Assembly: GCA_940671915.1 (NCBI GenBank) | Contig: CALNVZ010003433.1 | Span: 31,378,428-31,442,427 of the forward strand | Source of the DNA: Paracentrotus lividus | Taxonomy: Eukaryota; Echinodermata; Echinoidea; Camarodonta; Echinidae | Length of the DNA stretch: 64,000 nucleotides | Direction of reading: 5' to 3' | In this document: one piece after another, positions 62,607-64,000 of the stretch | Layout: each line of letters begins with the position of its first letter | Numbering within the stretch: the stretch's first letter is position 1 | Notes under the pieces: model-generated | What the model saw: the letters and a program-made list of their open reading frames with translations, nothing else | What the model was told of the DNA's origin: nothing | Databases searched by the model: none | Program-made: the position numbers and the translations under genes

Positions 62607-62730
62607 GTGGACATAACTCGTGCTGACACTGATCGTTTTGTGGTGACCTTCGAGGGAGTTGTCGGTTCCAGTTTTACAAGTGATATGGCTATAGATGACA
62701 TCATTATATTTTCTGGATATTGTCCACAAG
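62607..62730 (+). CDS. MAM gene exon 4: end of MAM domain 1
   Basis: 124 nt, phase 0 start, 1-base end. Encodes VDITRADTDRFVVTFEGVVG, SSFTSDMAIDDIIIFSGYCP and Q. The F-x-V-x-F-E-G, then A-I-D-D-I and closing G-x-C match the last strands of MAM and complete the domain. Acceptor TGTTTTCAG, donor AAG|GTATTC. Confidence 0.9.
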
Positions 62731-62912
62731 GTATTCGCCTTTTTTTTTTTTCTTCTTCTTACATAGTTCATTATTTAATCATTATAGAAGTCTACGCGTT
62801 TATTTATCATTTACCCTGTGCTGCGATAAAGTCTTTCAAATGGCAAACATTGTTTGACTTATTTACATATTGGCTGATTTTCTACAATTAACTAAATTCT
62901 TTCTCTATATAG

Positions 62913-63095
62913 TTGTTGTTACGCCAGCGCCGTCATCCATTCCTGCTCTAATCCAGTGTGACTTCGAGGACCCGGCTATCTGTGGGTACACCCAACAGAC
63001 CAGTGGCGATGATTTCGATTGGCTTCGGCAGAGTGCAAGTACCCCATCATCTGACACCGGCCCGCCCAATGACCACACCCTCGGGACAGCAGCAG
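62913..63095 (+). CDS. MAM gene exon 5: linker and start of MAM domain 2
   Basis: 183 nt (2+60 codons+1). A short [12 protein letters not shown] linker, likely O-glycosylated, leads to [30 protein letters not shown] and [12 protein letters not shown], a second MAM opening parallel to exon 2. Acceptor TCTATATAG, donor CAG|GTACAA. Phase 1 at both ends shows the module was built by exon shuffling or duplication. Confidence 0.9.
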
Positions 63096-63670
63096 GTACA
63101 ATAACAGTTAACTTGTACCTTTTGAAGAAAAAAAAATATTGGGGTACCGACAGCAGCTGAAAAAATCATATAACATAAGGCTCTAAAAATGAATGAGGCC
63201 GATCTCGATGATTCATGGCGAATTTATCCACGTTTTTTTTAAACACTTTATTATCATGATATCAGCAAGAGTTTAAAAATGCTCAGAAGCCGCCATATGA
63301 AACATGTTTTAAAAGTGTTAGAAATAAGCATATTTTGTTGGGAATTTTGTTTACAGTCGCATATCACAATTAATTAGGTACTCAATATCATAAATACATG
63401 ACATTGTCCATCCTAGTTGGTCATGTTAGTTAGGTTGCCGTACTTAGCATGCTTATTGTGATGTACATGCAACATCCGATATATTATATGCTTGGAAATA
63501 TAACAGCTCCATGTAATGTCTACCATGACTGATTAAATGCCCGGAGGGTTTTTTGTTTTGTTTGTTTTTGTTTTGTTTTGTTTTTAAATACAAACCTTTG
63601 TATAAGATCAGCTTAAAATTTCTTTGTGTTGTAACCTTTATCTTATGTCATACAAAATGTGAAATTATAG
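63096..63670 (+). other. MAM intron 5
   Basis: No coding or RNA feature. A TTTTG run is at 63549-63584 before the acceptor. Confidence 0.7.
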
Positions 63671-63936
63671 GCTTCTACATGTTCGTCGAGTCTTCAGCAC
63701 CTCGCGTCCAGGGAGAGCTCGCACGTTTCTGGTCCCCTACCTATCAAGTCACCGGTGGTCACTGCATCGAGTTCTTCTACCATATGTATGGAAGCGCCAT
63801 CGGGACGCTTAATGTGTACATCGTCGAAACGGGGGAAGATATCCTACAACTCCTGCCAAGCTGGAGTGAGTCTGCCGACCAGGGGAACCAGTGGTATATT
63901 GCAAGGTTCTTGGCACCAACTACCAATGACTATCAG
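63671..63936 (+). CDS. MAM gene exon 6: middle of MAM domain 2 (gene continues right)
   Basis: 266 nt (2+88 codons), phase 0 end. Encodes GFYMFVESSAPRVQGELARF, then CIEFFYHMYGSAIGTLNVYI and ends with TTNDYQ. It is the positional equivalent of exon 3. Acceptor GAAATTATAG, donor CAG|GTGAGG. The closing exon of this domain must lie beyond the right edge. GC content is higher than in the flanking introns, as expected for real coding sequence. Confidence 0.88.
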
Positions 63937-64000
63937 GTGAGGCCAAGTTTATAATAATTGTTTAAACAATTTTGTGTTAAAAAGATAATCCAGAATTATC

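Overview
The window looks like AT-rich, intron-rich nuclear DNA from a marine invertebrate. An echinoderm-like deuterostome is my best guess. This rests on GT-AG introns of several kb, ankyrin and MAM domain architectures, CR1/L2-type LINE 3' ends with ATT/TAA microsatellite tails and a GCGC motif, a tRNA-derived SINE, and very many fold-back elements. No sequence marker fixes the species.

Minus strand, about 40.5 kb down to 2.1 kb: one long ankyrin-repeat gene with 15 supported coding exons. It starts at ATG 40447 (strong Kozak context, in-frame TGA two codons upstream). The 3' end is uncertain: a possible terminal exon lies at 1447..1351, otherwise the gene leaves the window on the left. 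The exons join in frame at every junction. They give about 706 residues with about 19 ankyrin repeats and no recognisable signal peptide or membrane segment. Introns fall at two fixed places in the repeat, so most exon pairs encode two repeats. One intron appears to use a GC-AG donor.

Plus strand, about 51.9 kb to the right edge: the 5' part of a secreted or cell-surface multi-MAM gene. A signal-peptide exon (51878..51941) is followed by an intron of about 8.25 kb, one complete MAM domain over three exons, a short Thr/Pro/Ser linker, and most of a second MAM domain that runs out of the window.

The rest, including the introns, is largely repeats. There are four copies of a fold-back family whose arms are arrays of the palindrome GACTAGCTTTAAAGCTAGTC (3.3-7.2 kb, one copy nested in another; 28.3-30.3 kb; 41.5-46.2 kb). 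At least eight Tc1/mariner-type terminal-inverted-repeat elements have TA flanks, several of them nested. There is an inverted pair of Harbinger-like MITEs next to a splice donor, two piggyBac-like MITEs with TTAA flanks, a fold-back element made of 26-bp units, a degenerate CR1/L2 LINE, a SINE, a ~225-bp tandem repeat and two adjacent near-perfect hairpins. The two host genes show no functional link; they are neighbours on opposite strands, transcribed away from each other, with their starts about 11.4 kb apart.
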